From contig NC_031771.1 in assembly GCF_001522545.3 (NCBI RefSeq), positions 65,893,751-65,957,750 of the forward strand: a stretch of DNA of 64,000 bases, written 5' to 3'. The notes under the pieces are model-generated. The model saw only the letters and a list, made by a program, of their open reading frames with translations. It had not been told where the DNA came from and made no database searches. The DNA comes from Parus major. Taxonomy: Eukaryota > Chordata > Aves > Passeriformes > Paridae. The position numbers and the translations under genes are program-made. Positions within the stretch are counted from its first letter, which is position 1; every line of letters starts with the position of its first letter. Shown piece by piece: positions 1-14,639 of the stretch.

Positions 1-1369
1 CCCATATCCCTTTCTCACAAAGACAACACTTGGCCCCAAACCATTCCTGAACTATTCCAAGACTATTTTTAAATCATTCAAGTGAGGGGAAATTGCTTTC
101 CCTGACAAATTTTACTTTTGCTTCAGCAGCCCTCAGATGTGATTTGTGCTTCTCTTTCTCCCACTCAGAGTGTCTGCAGTAGCACCAGGGCTCTGCAGCA
201 GCCTGCCAGAGTGTCTTTCCTGGGGCATGACAGCAGGGATGTGTGCAGTGGGAACGGCACAGGGACACGTGGGGGTGTGCAGCCCACTGGGGGAACAGCG
301 GATTCACCTGCAGGGATTGTGTCTGCCTAGAGAAACTCGTCAGAAAAACAACCTGGGAGCCGGGTTTCCCTCCAGGGAAAACACAATTCCATCCTGCAGG
401 AGGGCACAGGAGAGAATTACAAGTAGGCACATGGATAACGAGCCTGTGAGTGAATTATGCAGCTGTATAAAGCATTAGACAGTGTTGATTCCTGCCATGT
501 GCCTGAGTGCAGAAGACACCAGGGTGGCAGAAAAACAGGGAAACACTCCCTGTTTGTTTGGAAACAATCAGCCAAAAACAGTTATTTGAAGCCCAAGTGT
601 TTCCTACCCATCACCTGTGTGAAGCAATGCAGTGATTTGGAGTAGGACCCAGATATTCCATGGCCTGTGTAAGGGATTATTCTGTTTCCAGTCCACCCTC
701 TACACCACCAAATAAAACTATTTAAAGCCAAATGTCCGTTTTTACATGGCAGAGTCCTGGTACATCTCAAGGGAGTTGCTATAAGGAGTGTACCACAAAC
801 AGGGGAAAAAATAGACCCTGAAAAACTTGAAACTACTGGGATTCAGTGAGCAAAATGTTACAAAATCTCTCAACAGGAGTTTTGGAACCCATACCAGAAT
901 ACACCACATAACAGTAAATTCATCTATATTAAGCTGGGTTTGATGGCTTTACTATATTTAACAAAACAAGAGTATTTCCTTGGAAAAGCAACCTGAATTA
1001 TCTTCTGATGGATCAATAGGAGTTTTACCTGCTGTGATTACGGTGCTGTATTCTAGGTAGGGCTAATAGCAGCTTTTAATATTATGGGACCCTTCTGGGA
1101 TAAAGTCCCAGTTTTCTCATTGTCTGTCAGGTGAAATTTTCTATTCTGTGTCTCTGTAACAAGCTGAGTCTGTTCTGCCAAATGTGAGACAACATGAGAT
1201 GGACAAACCTGTGAAAGACAATGGGCAAAACACAAAGTTTGGTTCTTGGGGTCTCTATCCTTGCAGGTACAGAGCAGGAGATTTATTTGCATCATTCCTT
1301 ATGGGATAACTTGCTGTATTGATTCTATGATTCTATTGAATCAGCTTTGTTGGATCATTAGGATGATGT

Positions 1370-1540
1370 GTAGGAAGAATTCCTTCATGGAGAGGGTTGT
1401 CAAACACCAGCAAAGGCTGCCCAGGCAGTGGTGGATTCCCCACCCCTGGAGGATGTGTGGATATGGCACTTGGAATGGTTGGACTTTTTTATCTTAGGGG
1501 GCTTTTCCAACCTTAATGGCTCTGTGATTCCCTGATTCTA
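1370..1540 (+). mobile_element. CR1 LINE 3' fragment
   Basis: Starts aggaagaattccttc and ends with ccaaccttaatggctctgtgattc. Just before it, 1311-1342 carries gattctatgattctat, possibly the tail of an older CR1 copy. Confidence 0.8.
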
Positions 1541-3387
1541 CTTCTGCCTGCCCTGTGTTCTCTGATTTGGTGCTCTATGGAACTGTCACGTGGTAGCAGA
1601 GGACTGCACTTCTCCCTGCACCATAATTTATGGGAGAGATCAGCCCAGGGATGGATTAACTGCAGTGGCTGGAACAGGAGATGGTTTTTAGCTGCTCCTA
1701 ATGAATAGCCCTTCTCCAAGAGGGCTTGTAGCTGATGCCTTTGGAGCCAAGCCCAAGAACCACCAGATTTGGTGGCACAAAACCAACTGCCAGCTTGATC
1801 AAGAGAGGGCATTTCCTCCTCCTGGGCAGTTTCCAGCCTGAGGCAATTCACAGCTCAGTCATTAAGGCCCATGAAATGCAACTTTTATTTTTACCCCCTC
1901 CAGTAGCTGGAAAAAAAAGAAAAAAATTAAAATAAACATTTACAAGGGATTCCTGCTGGAGAAATCCCTGCACTGGCCAAGTCCAAGCTGCCTTCCCCTT
2001 TGTTCACAGTGAGCACATTGATGGCATTCAGTTAAGGAAGGTCAGCAGGAGATAGGAGAATACAGGACTGGCCCCAGACAGCTCTTTCCAACACAGATCT
2101 GCCCAAGAGGTGTTCCTGGAGCTGTAGCAACATGGGATTGTTGGTGCCACTTGGTTGCAGGACCTGGAATCAAACTTGTTCCTCTTATTTGTCATGGTTA
2201 ATGGGATCTGTGTTTCCCCCAGTGAGTCAGAACTTGGAGGAAATCACGGGGGTTTCCCTGTCTGATCTCCTGAATTAAAGAAATCCTGTTTGTGCTCCCC
2301 TGCAAGGCTCTTGCAGTGCAAGACTGCAAGTGCTGAGACACCCAAGAACAAAGCTTCAAACCTTACAAAAAATGTCCATGACATGAAAAAAATTAGCCAT
2401 AAGGCAGCCCTGCAAGAGATCTCCAATTAAAGGATCAATTATACAAACACTGGGCAGGGAACAGCCCCCACCCACTGCACAAGAATCCAGCCCCAGGCTT
2501 TGCTGGAAGGGCCAGAGCTCAGTCAGGGGCAAAACCTTGGTGAAAGCATTTAGGCAGGGAAAGGATAAAAAATAAACTTGTTTGGAATTAGGGAAAAATC
2601 ATATCCTAGGCCTAAAACGGATGGTTTGTAGCACAGTGAGGAGTGGGGGTATCTTTGTGGCAGTGAGGAAAGAGGGGGTTAGGGCAGCAGGACCAGGAAA
2701 GGGACAAGAATCTCCCCTGCAGCAGGAGGATGATGTGGACCCAGGCATTGCTGAGGGGAGATGTCACCAGCACAGTGGGCTTGTGTCACATCTCAAACCT
2801 GGCTGTTCTCCAGCTCAAGTTTCTTCAGAGCAGATCCAGAAATCACTGAGAAACAGCTCATGAGTAATGACAGGGATCACGGAGGGCACTGACCCCAAAA
2901 CCCAGGGACTCTGTTTTGAGCCCCTAGGTCACCAGATGAAGATGAAATGATATTATTTCTTGCCCTCTCCCCTGAGTTCCCAGCAGGGAACCTGACACCT
3001 GTATTCCCTCCTTAGCTGTGTTCTCAGAAACACAATTTGGAAGGGCATGGGGCACACAGAAAACACAGCAGTGATGGCACCATCAGCTGCCTCTTGTCCT
3101 GGTTTGAGAGCAGAGGACTTGGGTTCAGAGCAGCTTCCAACCTTTGAACCTCAGCCTTTGCAGCCAGGTTCTCTCAGACTCTTGCCAAGCTGCACCAGAA
3201 AACTTTTTCAGCCATGGGCTCCTTCTGTTCCCAGGGTTCCTTCCATAGGAATTCTCTGGAAAGCTGTGAGGATGCAGTGTGAAGTCCAGCTGGCAGCCAG
3301 CCAAGGGCTTGTGGGGGTTTGGGGAAACAAAGCAGAGTGACTTTACATCACAGGGTTTGTTTTCTTCGTATTCCTCACTCAGGGTTT

Positions 3388-3592
3388 ATCACAGAATCAC
3401 AGAATGGTTTGGGTTGGATCACAAATACCATCCAATTCCACCCCCTGCCATGGGCAGGGACACCTTCCACTATCCCAGGTGGCTCCAAGCTCCATCCAAC
3501 CTGGCCTTGGGGACTTCCAGGGATCCAGGGGCAGCCACAGCTTCTCTGGACACCCTGTACCAGGGCCTCCCCTCCTTCTCTGTAATGAGAAC
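3388..3592 (-). mobile_element. CR1 LINE 3' fragment
   Basis: Opens with atcacagaatggtttggg, the reversed CR1 3' end, and continues through the conserved gggatccaggggcagccaca block. Confidence 0.9.
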
Positions 3593-5082
3593 GAATGAGC
3601 AAAGAGCAGGATTTTCCAGATACTGCATCTCTCCCTTTCTTCTGCCTTGTAAAAGCTGGATTATTTGGGATTAAATCATGCTGTGCTCCACTTCCAGTGA
3701 CACCACACAGATGCAGCACCCCTGGGCTCTTTGCAGACTGATCCATCCTTCATGATGCACAACCCCTTTAGCCACTTTAGTGCTTCAGCCTCTTCTGTCT
3801 CAGGGGCTGTTCAGACAGCAGTGTTATTCCCAGACTGAAGCAGCTCAAACTAGTGGATCCAGATGGATGTGGGAGGCAGGAGAGCACCCTGTAGTATCTG
3901 CATGCAGGCAGACTGCAGTTTTGCCAGCATTTAGGCAAAGGAGTGGTGCAGATACTGGCAGAGAGCTTCTGCTCTCCTGGGAAAGCCACCCAGGAGAAGG
4001 GAACAACAATTCCCATTGCATTTCATCCCTCCCTGAGTCCCCTTTCCTGAACAGCTCTGTAATCAGTGCTTCCCTTCTCATCCATGGCTCTGACAGACAA
4101 GGAATGTAATAACTTCTGCTGTGGAGGTAGACAAAGAAATTGGGACCAGACCAGCAGGTGAAGATTTCTGTGTTGTCTGTGAGCAGGTGGATGTCTCACC
4201 TCCTGTTGCTGTCCATGCCTACAGAGCCCTGATTGCTCACCAGGCTTGGATTGCAATTTCCTTCCCTGAAATATGCCCAGTGCCATCCCTAAGGCAGACG
4301 AGGAAAACAGGATAGAGAGAAGCTCCATGCTCTTCTAGAAGGACATCCAGGGCCCAGGAGGGGCATCCCAAGGCATTTATCTCCAGTGGTACAAGATGCA
4401 GAGGCAACCTCTGTGTCTGCTTTCATATGGCTGGATTGCAGCCTGGATTGCTTTCCCAAGAAATTAAAACCACACATCCTCATGTGAAATACATCCAGTA
4501 ACCTCCCCACTCACACATTTCATTCTCTACCCCAAAAACTGGAGTTTAGGATGTGCCCTGCAGCTTGGTACCTTGGCATGTCAACACCTTTCCCTCAGAT
4601 GCACATTTCCACAGGTGGATTCTGAAGCTGTGTCCTGAAAATTAAAATAAAGGGGTCACTTCTGCCTGCTCAGATGGCCTGAGAGGAGCCAGCCCTGCTT
4701 CCTTCACACTGCTGCCAAGCACTGAACACATTTGCTTCTGTGCAGAAATAGTGGGAAATATGTATAAAAGTCTCTGAAGGAAGGGCTTAATTTTTGCTGA
4801 CAGGCAGAGATAGAGAAGAAAAGTCATTTGTGTGATTTTACTGGTCTGACCTGACCCTTTCTTCTGTAGTCTCCATCACTTTGCCAGTGCTCCAGGAAAG
4901 CAGGACCCCACTGACTTTCTCATGGAAAACATGGATTTATCTGCCAGTTTGACCTTTCCTTTTAGGACAGGTAGTGACAGTAAGGTGTTGGACAGGGTGG
5001 TGGTGCACACAAAGCTTGTCCCATCACAGCTTTAGGTCTTTGCCCACCTGCTGATACCGAGATGTGAGAAGCAGAAACACAC

Positions 5083-5195
5083 AAGGCCAGGTTGGATGGG
5101 GCTCAGAAGTTTCCCTGTCCATGGCAGGGGGCTGGAGCTGGATCATCCCGAGGTCCCTCCAACCCAAACCACTCTTCAATTCCATTATTTCATAA
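5083..5195 (+). mobile_element. CR1 LINE 3' fragment
   Basis: Short copy from aaggccaggttggatggg to aacccaaaccactcttcaat. Confidence 0.8.
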
Positions 5196-7696
5196 CACAT
5201 GTGATGCTCAGACTCTTCTTGGGATTAATTAGCATCCCTTAACGACCCCAGTGGGCAGCATGGCTGCTGCTCTCCTACAGGAAGGATCCATGAACTTCCC
5301 CCAAAGGTCAGGGGAATGAGGACGTGGGCGGTTTCGTTTTCCTGCTGCAAGGACAGGGCAAGGGAAAGTATTTACATTCAAAACAGAACTTTCCCAGTGC
5401 CTGTGGCTGCTCAAGTCAAAGGCAGGGAGGGAAGGGGGCTGAGTGGAGAGTGTTTACATTAAATGGGGCCATCAGCCTGTCAGGATGAATTCCAACATTC
5501 AGCTGGAAAAGGTCTGTTCCTTCCCTGTGTGCTCTTGCTCTACACGCCGCAGCATGCACTCAGAGAAACCACAGGTGGTTAAATTAACAGCCTAATGTAT
5601 GGAACAGAAAATAATTTGCTCCTAAACCAAGCATTTAGTGCTCAAAGCAGAGCTGGGTGACTCACAGCAGAATTCAGATCAGCCATTGGAGAGCAACACT
5701 GCAGAAATAGGATCACGTTTGCCATCCCACCAAGTGCATTGGCAATCCCTCAGGTGCCTTCTTCCTTTGCAGCTCTTCATCTTCTTCTCCCTTTTCCTGA
5801 TTCTCCTCCTGTCTGTACCCCTCTGTGGCTCTGGAGGCAAATACCACGGGCAGTTGTCACATTTGGAGAAAGGATTGCCTGCCACTTCAGGTTCCCATGG
5901 ATCAGCCATGATCCCATTCAAAATCCCTTGGGCTTCATGTGTGTCCCAGTCCCTGAACCTCTGCTGCTGTGCCTTGGGAGAGGCCATTTACTGCACCCAG
6001 TTCTTGGAAATTTTATTGTTTGCAGTGGGAACATATCTGTGCTTCCTTGCAAATTCATTCGTTTCGTGTCCGTGTCATCTTCCTTAAGTAATTAGATTCT
6101 ATCCTTGGATTTCACCCTTCTGGCAAACAACTTCTTAGAGGTCTTCTCCCCCTGCAGCCTCTTTTTGTTGAATCTATCCCACCTAATGAATTGTTCCTGC
6201 CTTTACCATCCATGTTCCCCTGCTGATCCATCTGGATTTACTCCCCTTTAGGTCACTGATGGTTTGGGTGCTTGGGGAGACCAGCCTTGTACTTTACACT
6301 CAAACTCTGGAGGACACAGCAGAAAAACAGATGTCTGGGCAAGCAGTTCTGTGTGGAAATAACCCTGATGTCCCCGTTAGCAATGGTGCTGACAGGTCAC
6401 ACTTCCCACCTGGAGGGGAGAACCACCTGGATTGTCTTGGTGGATGTCCCCCGTGGTTGTCTCTGCCCAGGCTGTGCAGCTTGGTGCTCTGCCTGTGAAG
6501 CTGGCACTGGGTTTGGACAATTCTGGGTCATGACACAGAGACCTCCAAGGAAAAGCATCTAAAAGATAAGTGTTTGCTCCCTGCCATGCCCAAGCTCAGG
6601 CTCACAACAGGGTTAATTTCAAAAACCCATCTTTTTCACTGCTGTTTTGTCCCATAAGGGATTTTCCATGGGATCTTTCTTCCAGACTCAGCTGGAAACA
6701 TCTCCCCAGGTCACTGGAGGAGTCACTCCTGGAAACCCTGAGGTTCCCATCTGGCAGTGCTGAAATGCAGATGAAGAAATGCTGCTCCCCTGCCAGATGT
6801 GAGTCATCCTCCATCTCCAACCCTGCCTGATGGTCACCGTGGGTCAACCACCTCAGAAAAATGGTCTGGGAAAGTCCATTTTTCTGTCTCCCTATTTATT
6901 TCTTGACATTTCTAAACGCCTTCCTCTCACTCTTCTCCAGCTCAGGAGTGACTGCATTTCAGGTTCAGAGGGGACTAAGGAACCTTTATTTTATTCCAAA
7001 CTGCATGATTAAGGAGGCAGCTCTACCACACATGTTTGAAAAAGGTGTCAGAGTCAGCAAGAAATCACTTTGCTTGTGAAGAGACAGAGGGACTGAGCCA
7101 GCTGTAGGTGAGGAAACCCTCTCCAGGGTCTGGCAGGCACCCAGGCAGTGCAGTGGGCTCTTTTAAGTGCTCTGCAAAGCCAGACACTGAATTTAGGTGT
7201 CTGCATTGGGGTCACCACTGTTGTCACCCTGTGGACATCTTTATACCCAGAGTTTGTTGTCTTCCTTCTCAAGGTTAAATCCTTCCTCCTGGAGTGGCTG
7301 TTGGTCTCCACCCCGCTGTGAATGTATTTTTTTGTCCCCATTCTGCTGGTGCTAGGCTGGTCACTCAGTAAAGTTTCAGCTCTGGCAAGTTTTCTCTTGT
7401 TTTCATCCTCTCCTTGGTTATCCTTATTTGCTTGTTTCTCCATTTCATTCCCTGCAGGAAACACAAGCACTATGGCAGGTTTTGACAGGTAAAGTGGAGT
7501 TTGGGCCCTGCAGATTTCAGCAGAAACCACCAAGTCTGACATCAGTGCTGAGCCATCCATTCCCCCAGATACTGGCACAGAGTAAAAACCATCCCACTAG
7601 ACAGATGTTTCCATTGAATTTGGGAATGTCCACAAAACCACTCAGAAAAGGCCTACAAATGAAAAGCAAATTGAGCTGTTTATTACCATTAACAAA

Positions 7697-7743
7697 CAGG
7701 AAAAAAAAACAAACAAACAACCCAAACAAACAGCAAAACAACA
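7697..7743. repeat. (CAAA)n-rich low-complexity run
   Basis: An A run followed by imperfect CAAA units. Confidence 0.8.
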
Positions 7744-9049
7744 AAGAATGTGATCATTTGGGAACAATTCGTTACTTGTTATTCCTGCTAATGAAATCTA
7801 TTTGGACTGCAGTTGAGTCCAGGAACATTGGTGTAGGAGCTGGAATTCCTGTTGTAAAATGGTGATTCCTCACTCCAAAGTCTTCACTGCCTTGTTTTTG
7901 TGAGTTTAACTGTGCAAATCGTTGACCTCTGGGCACCATTAGGTTGTGGGGCTACCACAAGTGCTCCACAGCAGATGCACAGAAGAATATCAAGCATTAA
8001 AATGTGTATGTTTTCAATGAAAAGTTGGATAATGAGGATGTGGAAACACCCAGGGGAGATCCAGAAGGCTGATAATGGTCCTTTATCAACAGATTTAGAA
8101 TCTAGTGAGGAAAGAGTTGGGCCAAAAGAAAATTGAACTGTCTTTTTCAAAATGACCCACAATGTCCTGTTTCCTCTTGAGTTTTGATTTGGTTTAGTTT
8201 GGTTTGGTTTCTAAACTTAAATGTAAGCAAATTTTAATATAAAGTACTTTGATATGTGTGTCCCTCCCTACCCTAACAGAAAAGTTTTGCTTAGAAAAGT
8301 TTCAATATTGAAACTTCACCTTTGTTTTCCAAATTTTTTTCTTTCTCTCTCATCTGCTTTGGCAAAAATAATTTGATGAGTTTTCTCCACATGAAAATTT
8401 GTTTTTGTCTCCTCCGATATGTGAATGAAAGAGGCAACCAATAAATTTATGGCCAGGATCAGTCACAGGGAAAATTAGGACAAATCCCTCCCAGTGTTAC
8501 TTCCAAATCCCTCTCTGGTGCTCTGGGTATCACCCAAACCTCGTCAAGCTGGCCAGAGCTGGGACAGCAGTGCCCCAGGAGAGCAGGACCAGGGGCAGGT
8601 TCATGACCTGGGAGATTCCCAGGCTGAGGGGAGTCTGCAGGGCCAGCCCGTAGCTTGGGCTCTTTCCTCTCTCTCAGTGGGAGCATCCAGGGATTTCTGA
8701 GTGCCAGGACATCAAAGAGGGGATTATAACCAGCTGTCTCACAGGAATAATTGATAGCAGACCTCTTTACTCCACAAGGAGGTCTCTGAGGGAAGCAAGA
8801 GAGGTCGAAAAGAACGGACAAAGGATCGTGGATGTTGAGGGGGTGAGGAGGGCAGATCCCACCTCCTCCCCAGGGTCCCCTCCAGGCAGCAATCCCCCAG
8901 CTGGCCCAACCCCTCTTCCTCCCCTGAGGGCAGAGTGCAGCAGTGGACTCTGGATTGATTTGTCACCCAGGGGAATATTTTATGTCACCCAACTTCTCTG
9001 TCTCGTTTCCGTAGCCGGGTGCAAGGGCAGGGCAGGATGTCAGTACAGG

Positions 9050-9612
9050 CAGGGGGTGAAGGGAGAGCAGCACTGGGCTCTGGTGGATGAACAACTGGAC
9101 ATGACCAATGTGTGTCCACAGCCTGGAAAGCCAACAGCACCCTGGGCTGATCCCCCAGCGTGGGCAGCAGGGCAGGGGGATTCTGTCCTTGAGCTCTGCC
9201 CAGGTCAGACCCCACCTGCAGAGCTGCCCCAGCCCTGGGGCCAACAGCAGGAGGATGTGGAGCTGCTGGAGAGAGTCCAGAGGAGGCCATGGAGATGCTC
9301 CAAGGGCTGGAGCCAGGCTGGGAGAGCTGGGGGTGCTCACCTGGAGAAGGGAAGGCTCCAGGGAGAGCTCAGAGCCCCTTCCAGTGCCTAAAGGGGAATA
9401 ATTCTTCAATTAAGAAATATAGAGAGAGGCTCTTTACCAGGGCCTGTAATGACAGGACAAGGGGCTACAGTTTTAAACTAAAAGAGAGTAGACTGAGATC
9501 GGATTTAAGGACAAAATTTTTACAGTGAGGGTGTTGAGGCCCTGGCACAGTTAGCTCAGAGAAGCTGTGTCTGCCCCATCCCTGGAAGTGTCCCCTTTTC
9601 AAGGCATGATTT
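9050..9612 (+). mobile_element. CR1 LINE, longer 3' fragment (about 560 bp)
   Basis: Includes sequence well upstream of the usual 3' tail (gggctctggtggatgaac ... ctggagccaggctggg ... ggacaaggggctacag) and stops before the terminal octamers, so both ends are truncated. The overlapping open frames are CR1-derived and not host genes. Confidence 0.8.
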
Positions 9613-11012
9613 GACCATCTCCAATGACTGGAAGAACTTTCTTTCAACAGAAGGTGAAATTATCTGAGTAGAAGCATTTTGTCCTCCATTCTCATCAGAA
9701 ACCAAAAGAATAAGAGACTCAATTTGCCATTGCTTGCAGCATTTCTGTTCTTCCAAACCAGTGGCCAACTTGGTGCCCCATCCAGCCCAGCTGGGGAGGG
9801 AAGTGTTGGCTTTTCCAGAAGTCAGGAGTGCAGGGCTGAAATGTCTGATGGCACCCACACTGCTGCAGAGCACAAACCTGCCTCTATTTGCATTTTCAAA
9901 CCCTGAAAATGGCTATTCCATCACCAAAATCATCGGTTTAGCTGTCTGCAGGTGATTGATTGCATCTCTTGCATTAAATTGCTGGGAAATGATGCATTAT
10001 ATATGTGAGGAAGGAGCTAGAAAAAAGAAAAGGAGACCATTAAGCAGAGGTTAAAGTGGGAATGGAGAACAGATCCATCTGTGCAACCTCTCCCTTTCTC
10101 CTTCATTGATGAGTTATTCCAGAAGGTCCAGTGCTCCCCAGTGTCAATCCAGAGTCAGCAATAAATGCAAACCGGTCACATTTGTTCTTCTTGTTGTAAT
10201 ATTTGGGGCATGAACTCAGCCTCCTGCACATCTGCAGAGCACTTGCCACTCTCCTGGGTGTAGTGGCCCAAAGGGAGTGAAGCATTTATGCAGAATTTAT
10301 GAGATTCCTGAGTAGTCTGGATGCTGGCCAGAGAAGGAGGATTTTGTTGGGAAATGCCAGTTGGAAAACCAAGCGGAAACGTCCCAGGTTTAACAGCCTC
10401 CACTTCAATCACTCCTCGTAGCTCCAGGGCAGCCCTTCCATGCCAAATTTCCAGGACTTTTTTACCATGGAACCATCAGAGTGAAACCTTGGCAGCTCCA
10501 GGCTAACCCGGGATTGACTCCTGGATCCAACTCCAGTAACCTGGAAGCCCTGAGCATCCTGGCTCCAGAAAGGATTTTCTCGTGCTCCCAGGCTTCCTGC
10601 TACAAGTATGTTAATTTGGAGGAATTTAGGACACTCCAGATAGCCAGATTCATAAATTCCAAGGACTGCAGGATTTCCATTGCCTGAACTCCTGTGTGGC
10701 TCAGTCCAGGGAAAGCCCAGGGAATGTACTTAGCCAAGGACTTTGCATTTTCTGTACTCTGGGGCTGTGGAAGCTTGGGAAAAAGGAGAGAGCAGGCTGT
10801 GCTACCTTGCAGATCCATCTAGTGGTGGTTGACTGTTGCCATGGTTTTCTCCATGGATTAACAAGTGTTTCCATGTCAGCTGGTAGTTGTGAGGTTCCCA
10901 GGAATCCCTTTTAGACAACAGTGTGCATTGGAGGTTCTATTAATTCATTATTATTTAAATTCATTGTTCTTCAGAAATTTTCTTCTTTTTTTTTTTTTTA
11001 ATTGTTGCTGGA

Positions 11013-11036
11013 TTTGTTTGTTTGTTTGTTTGTTTT
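11013..11036. repeat. (TTTG)n tetranucleotide repeat
   Basis: Five to six TTTG units, with a T run just upstream at about 10986-10999. Confidence 0.85.
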
Positions 11037-12264
11037 GAAATAAAACAAATATCAAACACTGAAATTCCCCCCAAACCACACATCTGGATTTCCTGTTCCT
11101 GAGCATGGATTGACATGTCCTGCAAAAGAACCACGTCTTAACAATTCCATCTCATCACATTAAAATCATGGGGATTTGGGCCACTGGCTTTTTGGAATTG
11201 TAGAAGATTGGGGATGGGAACTGTCCTAAAAGATGATCTTGTCCCTCCCTTGACCTCAGGCAGAGGAAATAGATCTATAAAATGAGCATGTGGTGGAGTA
11301 TTTCTGTTACATGGGAATTTCTGGCTGTCCTGATGTCATGAAACTGATTGCATCATGTAGATCTGCTCTTGCTGCTTCATGTAATCCAGGCAGAAACTGC
11401 ATCACTTCAGTTCTGAATGAGTTATCACTGAGGGAAAAGTTTTCCATCCTACAGCAGTGCAAGTATAGGGTGTGTGACATAAATTCACCCAAAATCGAGT
11501 TCCTGATTAACACTTCAGTCTTTTCTGCCTCCTCTTTCCCGACAGCCCCTTTCCCCACTCCCATAAAGTACTTTCTTTATCCCAGACTCCCATACACACA
11601 GCCCACACCTTTCCAGCATCCTCACCCTTCCAACTGTCTGAGAAGGGAACTGGGATCCCTGGAGCCCACCCCTGTTCTAAATGGATGTGCTGTTATCAGG
11701 GAAGGACTCTGAGCTGACATTCCCATTTCTTTTCCAGGTCGGGGCTGACATGCCAGTCTTTCATTTATCCATGTTTTTCCCTATGGATGGATAAGGCCAC
11801 ATCACCACAGGGAGGAAAGCACAGGAGAGAGACACTGGCAGGTGCTGTTTCCTTGCCCTGACATGGAACAGAGAATATTTAGATGTGGATCTTCAAACAG
11901 TGTCCCCAAAGAAAGCATTAGCTGTGAGGAGGAGAAGGGAGATGTTTATTTATAATAAGCCTTTTGGTTGTTTGAGGGTTTTTACTTCTCTTGCTCTTGG
12001 TTATCCATATTCTGCTGGATTGAGAGGGGAAAGCTGACATCAGGAGAAAGTCATGTTAATAGAAAAGCTCTTTTTCATGGTGTTTTCTATTAATACATCT
12101 GATTTTCCAGCTCCTTGGGGAGTTCTTTAGAACCAGTCACAGTTGGAGTTGTGTGTCCAACAGATACGAGGCTGTATGAGCAGTCAGATATCCAACACCA
12201 CGAGTACAGCCCAGGCTGCTCCCCACAGCTGTCCCCAGAGCTGCAGGACAGTTTTTTAGCACCT

Positions 12265-12465
12265 CATGGAATCACCACAGGATGGTTTGGGTTGGAAAAG
12301 ACCCCAAATATAACCCAGTGCCACCCCCTGCCATGGGCAGGGACAGCTCCCACTGTCCCAGGTGGCTCCAAGACCCGACCAACCTGGCCTTGGACACTTC
12401 CAGGGATCCAGGGGCACCCTGTGCCCACCACAAAGAGAGGAATTTCTTCCAGATATCCAGTACCC
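12265..12465 (-). mobile_element. CR1 LINE 3' fragment
   Basis: Reversed 3' end (ggatggtttgggttggaa) through caggtggctccaagaccc and the gggatccaggggcac block. Confidence 0.9.
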
Positions 12466-14639
12466 TGAATGTCACACATTGATTTCTCCAACAGCACAAA
12501 AAAAAAATGGAGTTTCAATGTTGCTGGGACCTGAACAACTGCTCACAGCTGGCTCAGGGCTCTGCTCGTGGCATTCACAAGCTCCTTGCAGACCTTGACA
12601 CCTGTGGCAGCAGCTTTCTTTGTGAGGAAGGGACCAGAAAAGACTCTGCAGTGCTTGTTTCTTCCCAGCTTTGTTTGCTCTGGGTAATTATTGGTGCACC
12701 GAAGGATATTAACTCTGGACGTGACAGCAGCGCTCTCAAACATCAACAGTGTAGTTCATTGTAATTAATTAAATGCTGACATGATCCCCAGCAAGCAAAA
12801 CCTTCATTATGCTCAAATTAAACCCCCTGACACGGGTGCTTGACTCACTGTCGGGGCCTCCAAGTGCAATGAATTGCACAGAAATGCAGACATCACAGCA
12901 CACGTGTGGAACACACAGAAAGATTTACAGCAGGGAATAAAGGTCACTGCTATTCCTAATTAAAGCAGTTTCTGGAGCACACAAGCAGTTTCTTAAATAG
13001 TTATTGCCCTTATCATGTCTGAAGTTCTGTGTGTCAGGATAATTTTTACAGCTCTTTTATATTCAAGACCCACCACGTTTTGGGATGGAGTTTCAAGGTT
13101 TGAAAGGACTGCTCTGACTGTCTGCAGTGATTCACAGACACCTGCATCCCTAAGCACCTCATTCAATAATTTTTTCAACTCCCCTGTAATTCAAAGAAAA
13201 GTTTTCTCCCTCAAGAGACACTCAGCATTAACTCAGGACTGCAAATAATGGAGAATCCCTGCCTCCAGTTATGCTTTTCCCAATTGTTTTATATCCTTGC
13301 TATTACAAATGACTGCTTTCTTCCCAGAGTAAATTTATCTAGCTAGAACTTCAAGCCATTACATTTTTCTACCATTCTTGGCTAGATTAAAGATACCTTT
13401 GCTGTCAGAAACAGCTTCTCCTGTATTTCACCATGAAGTGTGAGCAAATCAGTTTCTTCTGGATAATGCAAATACATCAAGACCCTTTAATCATGGTCTA
13501 AGTCAAGTTTTCCAGACCTTGTAGAGCTCCTCAGAGCATTTTCTGTCTCCTTTGGCTTCTTTTCTGCTCTGTGGGTACAGAAAAGGGACGTGGTTTTCCA
13601 TATGAGTACCTCCATTTTTCAGTCTCTCTTGGTCTGGTTTGCCTGCTCCCATTCTTGGCATTTTCTGATCTGAGCGTGAGTTATTATTATAAATTCTCTG
13701 TGACATGTCACTCCTAGGTGAATCACACCTGTCTTTTTGCCAGCAGCCCTGACAGCCATTCTGTGAAGGAGGTGACTGTAAAAGCAAGTCATCAAATTGT
13801 TCCTGGAAGGTAAAACATTCCTCCAATGAATCATTTAACCAAAATATTCGCACATGCTATTTTTCAGGGTGAGCACAAATACTGATCCAGAACTGGCATT
13901 ATTGCTGATATATACAGTGCTGAGGTTGATGCTGGGAACTCTCATGTTCAGAAGATATTTTTGTGCTCAATGCCCATGAGTTTAATGAGAGTTCAGTGTG
14001 TAACAAGCTTTAAAATCTGTGCCACGACCTTTATGTTAGAGATCATCACACGGCTCAGCTTCACAGAGTAGTACAGGATATTTAATTATGAGCAGGTTGA
14101 TAATATCAAAGAAGCAGGTCAGTGGTGTTGTCTGTCACAGATGGCTTCAGTTGCCAGGGAATTTGCTCTTTTCAGTGTTTTGGATATCTGGAGGAAATTT
14201 TTAGGGGGTCTGCATTGAAGGCAAGCTCAGTCCTGCCTCACAGCTAAAGAGTCTCCTTACCCAGCCTTAAATTCATCGCACAAAGACAGGACTGAACAAC
14301 TCTGCTCCAAGATGTTCTGACCAGGACATGCTGGGGACCCACTGGGACCCCCACAGAATCCCCCAAAATCCCCCCAGATTTTACACAGCACTGCTGGTGG
14401 AAGTGCACAAGCAGAGCCAGTCACACATGGCACAGGATTTTGTTCCCTTGGAATAAGAAACACATCGAAGTGACCAAAGTGGGAGGCAGCAAGTCAGGAA
14501 CTAGTTGGTGATGAAGGAAAAAAGAGAGGATAATAATTTCCTGGGATTATTCTTTTCTTGATAAGGGCCATCCACAAAAGCAGCACTTTCTCAAGGAGAG
14601 TTTGAAAGCCTGCCTAGAGTCACTTCCCTGGAATGAGAA

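Noticed and set aside
7054..7578. 174-residue minus-strand open frame
   Set aside because: No family resemblance, no splice or promoter context and ordinary intronic composition; likely chance.
8828..9391. 187-residue plus-strand open frame
   Set aside because: Its second half is CR1 sequence, and the Pro/Gly/Gln-rich composition reflects GC content, not a protein.
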